This document shows, piece after piece, positions 63,501-64,000 of a DNA stretch of 64,000 nucleotides. This DNA comes from Candidatus Altimarinota bacterium (lineage in GTDB: Bacteria; Patescibacteriota; Gracilibacteria; BD1-5; UBA6164). The translations under genes were made by a program, and so were the position numbers. The notes beneath the pieces are model-generated. The model had not been told where the DNA came from. It ran no database searches and saw only the letters and a program-made list of their open reading frames with translations. How positions within the stretch are numbered: position 1 is the first letter of the stretch; every line of letters begins with the position of its first letter. Where the stretch lies: the NCBI GenBank assembly GCA_943356435.1, contig CALREY010000004.1, positions 1 to 64,000 of the forward strand. The letters run 5' to 3'.

Positions 63501-64000
63501 TATAATCACTTCAATCCTTTTTAATTCTATATAATTTATATTCATCAGTTGGATTATTATAATAAATATAATCTTGTTCTATCCGATTAAACCAAATATA
63601 AGATAAATTCATAAATAAGGTTCACTCAGGATTTGCATCAGTTCAATCAGATTTTATTCTATATAATTTGTATTGATCGTTTGAATTATTGTAATATAGA
63701 TATGTATTATCAGAATAAATTATCCATCAATTCAAATCCATAATTTTCTTTCCTGATATCTTATCAAATTTCAAATTAATGTCATATTTTCATAAAGAAC
63801 TTGCTGTAAATTGATTTGCAACAAATCAATTATTTAAAGCTCATGATAGACTTTTTAATAATTCAGGATTTGGATATTCTGATAATTTTATATAAACTCA
63901 TGAATTAAAATAAAATGGATAAATAGAATCTTTATTTCAAAAAACAATTTTTGGATTTTTTGTATAATACTCTTTTGGGTATCTTATCCATTTATCATTC
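60544..64000 (-). CDS. giant secreted protein with propeller-type repeats and cysteine-protease-like region (N-terminus beyond window)
   Basis: At least 1152 residues are in the window. About residues 60-430 (counted from the window edge) contain seven or more repeats of about 43 residues with YIYYNNPTDEYKLYRIKKDG, resembling DUF5050-type beta-propeller blades. A linker follows. Near residue 750 is GGNCYGMAVSSAMQY and near 870 FGETNVGHAVVPYKV with a following RDNN. This Cys-His-(Asn/Asp) order suggests a papain-like peptidase or transglutaminase fold, by eye only. The C-terminal 250 residues are beta-rich. The protein is heavily UGA-coded (native). It heads an operon with two paralogous small membrane proteins. 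Confidence 0.75.
63250..63560 (-). repeat. tandem repeats, about 130 bp, in the giant secreted protein gene
   Basis: TATATTCATCAGTTGGAT recurs about every 130 bases (near 63280, 63410 and 63540), with conserved CAATCTTTTTTTATTCTATA blocks before each copy. Each unit encodes one propeller-type blade of about 43 residues. Confidence 0.8.

Overview
The window is AT-rich and can only be read if UGA codes for glycine (translation table 25). With UGA as a stop, nearly every gene falls into fragments. With UGA as Gly, long frames ending in TAA or TAG appear, and UGA sits at invariant glycines: both glycines of a K+ channel TVGYGD filter, the SRRG glycine of ribosomal protein S15, the LSGGQ signature of ZnuC and the RpoC zinc finger. 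This code is known from Gracilibacteria (BD1-5) and Absconditabacteria (SR1), so the host is most likely a member of one of these candidate phyla. Surface proteins are very large and housekeeping genes are compact. Most genes have no visible Shine-Dalgarno.

Layout. 1-8.5 kb: a partial prepilin, a foreign-looking dapD, a 1436-residue prepilin-type adhesin, a K+ channel with a zinc ribbon and an M48 protease. 8.6-12.8 kb: a 1371-residue protein with a helical-repeat front half. 12.8-20 kb: cysS, a 2Fe-2S ferredoxin, a second prepilin-type adhesin (LamG plus fibrinogen-like), a phosphodiester glycosidase, two UGA-free small genes, a secreted protein and tRNA-Phe. 20-30 kb: RelE-type toxin-antitoxin, Kef-type antiporter, class B PBP plus MurL-like epimerase, rpsO and a Rel/Spo enzyme. 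30-45 kb: pilin, desaturase-like hydroxylase, DUF4395, methyltransferase, a candidate ncRNA, argS, a degenerate AAA protein, a VirB6/TrbL-like membrane protein, gatB, hpf, hemW, a solute-binding protein, a HIT protein and a MazF-like toxin. 45-52.7 kb: rpoC and rpoB. 53-58 kb: two tandem S74-chaperone surface proteins and a zinc uptake set (fur, znuA, znuC, znuB). 58-64 kb: mltG, an RHS-like remnant, two paralogous small membrane proteins and a partial giant secreted protein with propeller-type repeats and a cysteine-protease-like region.

The most striking structure is a family of GC-rich palindromic elements (consensus roughly CCCTCCTTAnTAAGGAGGG followed by GTTAGGGGTGGGTTAA). They occur between genes and also in frame inside coding sequences: twice in cysteinyl-tRNA synthetase, once in HemW, once in a prepilin leader and once in the giant adhesin. 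They behave like the protein-coding palindromic elements known from Rickettsia. A second signal is that three genes (dapD, a 47-residue membrane protein and a 96-residue protein) have no UGA codons and do have strong Shine-Dalgarno sequences, unlike their neighbours. This points to recent import from standard-code donors.

Functionally the window combines translation (cysS, argS, gatB, rpsO, tRNA-Phe, hpf), transcription (rpoBC), stringent response (rel), peptidoglycan growth (PBP, MurL-like, MltG), zinc uptake, and a large investment in surface attachment and secretion proteins. This fits a small-genome, host-attached lifestyle, though that lifestyle is inference.
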